The translations under genes and the position numbers were made by a program. Of a stretch of DNA of 6,458 bases, positions 5,790 to 6,458 are shown one piece after another (the first letter of the stretch is position 1; each line of letters opens with the position of its first letter). The notes under the pieces were generated by a model. It was not told the DNA's origin, did not search any database, and saw only the letters and a program-made list of their open reading frames with translations. The DNA comes from an uncultured Candidatus Melainabacteria bacterium (GTDB taxonomy: Bacteria > Cyanobacteriota > Vampirovibrionia > Gastranaerophilales > Gastranaerophilaceae), in contig CAKUQA010000078.1 in the NCBI GenBank assembly GCA_934675225.1, positions 1 to 6,458 of the forward strand, given 5' to 3'.

Positions 5790-6347
5790 TTAACCTTGAC
5801 CTGTGTAATCCGGAGTTAAGCCTTTTACGCCTGCCTTTTCTTCTTCTTTCTTTGCATCGTATTCTGCTTGTGCAATCTTTATTCGTGATTCAAGGTTATC
5901 TTTTTGAGTTTGTAAATCATCTTCTAAATCTTTTAATGGTTGCAACATAGATTCACGTTGCATTTCAAACATATTTTGCCACATACTCTGTGCCATAGTA
6001 AATTGTTGTTGAACAGCTTGCTGAATCATTGAATACTGTTGCATTTGTTTTGTATCAAAACCATTTGTATTAGCAACACCCATCAAATTCATACCAAGAG
6101 AAGTCATGTCACCACCCATTGTTACAGGTAAACCTAAACCTGCGGCAGCACCCATTATGCTATATTGCATTTGTGATTGCATCATGGTTTTCATGTTCCG
6201 TTCTTGCGCCGTGAACATCTTTTCCATGTTACCGATGTCTTTGGTAACACGGCGCAACTGGCTCTGGATACCCGTCATCTGATACTGTAGATCTCTGACG
6301 AGCTTTCCGGCCATCAATTTACCATATGCGCCATTTAGAAAACCCAT
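5790..6347 (-). CDS. Conserved-looking Met/Gln-rich helical protein of unknown function
   Basis: A 185-residue protein with no domain I can name; I believe similar proteins are common in gut Gastranaerophilales, from memory only. It has 21 Met and 24 Gln, and no Cys or His. Residues 1-62 are amphipathic and basic (KLMAGKLVRDLQ, SQLRRVTKDIGNMEKMF). Residues 64-92 are a Gly/Met-rich weakly hydrophobic stretch (MGAAAGLGLP, MGGDMTSLGMNLMG), not a clear membrane helix. Residues 100-130 are Gln/Met-rich, and 135-172 are a charged segment likely to form a coiled coil (PLKDLEDDLQTQKDNLESRI). There is no signal peptide. The start is supported by AAGAGGA 8 nt upstream and a TATAAT beyond it. The 5' third has about 46% GC with a peak near 52%, while 5881-5940 is about 27%. 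A structural or secreted helical-bundle protein is possible but not shown. Confidence 0.75.
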   Translation of the reverse strand: MGFLNGAYGKLMAGKLVRDLQYQMTGIQSQLRRVTKDIGNMEKMFTAQERNMKTMMQSQMQYSIMGAAAGLGLPVTMGGDMTSLGMNLMGVANTNGFDTKQMQQYSMIQQAVQQQFTMAQSMWQNMFEMQRESMLQPLKDLEDDLQTQKDNLESRIKIAQAEYDAKKEEEKAGVKGLTPDYTGQG

Positions 6348-6377
6348 GTTCGTAATCCTCTTGTTATAGTCCTCGTA

Positions 6378-6383
6378 ATTATA
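6378..6383 (-). promoter_or_regulatory. Candidate -10 box of the Met/Gln-rich protein gene
   Basis: TATAAT on minus (6383-6378), with a poor TTTTTA at -35 position. Initiation near 6371 would give a leader of about 24 nt carrying the AAGAGGA ribosome binding site (6362-6356). Confidence 0.45.
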
Positions 6384-6401
6384 TAAAGTATTATTACTCC
6401 T

Positions 6402-6432
6402 AAAAATTGCTTTTTTATAACAATTTTTGTTA
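6402..6432. repeat. AT-rich inverted repeats upstream of the Met/Gln-rich protein promoter
   Basis: AAAAATTG (6402-6409) and CAATTTTT (6421-6428) form a perfect 8-bp inverted repeat with an 11-nt loop; TAACAA (6418-6423) and TTGTTA (6427-6432) form a second, overlapping one. They sit at and just upstream of the expected -35 region, so they could be an operator or a weak terminator of a gene beyond the right edge. Low base complexity limits confidence. Confidence 0.3.
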
Positions 6433-6458
6433 ACATTTCTTTACATAAAAGTTATATA

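Noticed and set aside
5720..5950. 76-codon plus-strand reading frame rich in Leu/Phe
   Set aside because: It crosses the strong terminator and is antisense to the Met/Gln-rich gene; its hydrophobic look is a mirror of the charged coiled-coil codons.
6350..6379. TCGTAAT repeated at 6350-6356 and 6373-6379 as operator sites
   Set aside because: A 7-bp repeat over one 30-bp stretch, with one copy overlapping the -10; too short to distinguish from chance.
1..6458. CRISPR array, insertion sequence, tRNA or rRNA genes
   Set aside because: I found no regularly spaced repeats, transposase-like protein, terminal inverted repeats or cloverleaf-type sequence on either strand.

Overview
The window is AT-rich DNA (coding stretches I counted by eye run from about 13-25% GC in the mnmC-like gene to about 45% in parts of thrB) with tightly packed bacterial genes. 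Two proteins look to me like families typical of the gut cyanobacterial relatives Candidatus Gastranaerophilales (Melainabacteria): the pseudopilin with its N-terminus MKKGFTLAEVLITLGIIGVV, and the Met/Gln-rich protein starting MGFLNGAYGKLMAGKL. That placement is family recollection, not a search result, so it is moderate evidence only.

Layout from left to right. (1) The C-terminal third of a CoA-disulfide-reductase-like flavoprotein runs rightward from beyond the edge and converges, with a 17-bp overlap, on a second and unrelated flavoprotein on the minus strand (PF12831-type FAD oxidoreductase). (2) Upstream of that, also on minus, lies a solitary type IV pilin / type II secretion pseudopilin. 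(3) A 140-bp AT-rich divergent region separates the pseudopilin from a 74-residue helix-turn-helix protein on plus. This region holds a palindromic -10 hexamer that fits promoters in both directions, plus two copies of TGTCAATA spaced 31 bp apart. (4) A standalone MnmC2/MnmD-type tRNA methyltransferase follows on minus, enlarged by a Lys/Asn-rich insertion. (5) A 309-bp gap without an intact gene contains what looks like a frameshifted gene remnant and the promoter of (6) homoserine kinase thrB on plus. (7) Seven bases after thrB begins a HI0074-type HEPN (nucleotidyltransferase-substrate-binding) protein that looks broken: its start codon is out of frame with the body, the His of its RX4-6H motif is Gln, and its MNT partner is absent. 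(8) A strong bidirectional terminator separates it from (9) a 185-residue Met/Gln-rich helical protein of unknown function on minus.

The genes do not form one pathway. thrB serves threonine synthesis, the MnmC-like enzyme serves tRNA wobble-uridine modification, the pseudopilin serves a pilus or secretion machine encoded elsewhere, and the two flavoproteins are redox enzymes of uncertain substrate. The most unusual signals are two genes whose best sigma70-like promoters end only 6-8 nt before the ATG and that lack a Shine-Dalgarno (probable leaderless mRNAs), the symmetric divergent promoter, the decaying orphan HEPN gene, and a local high-GC segment at the 5' end of the 185-residue gene. I see no strong case for a complete undescribed system; the evidence is for regulatory architecture and gene decay.
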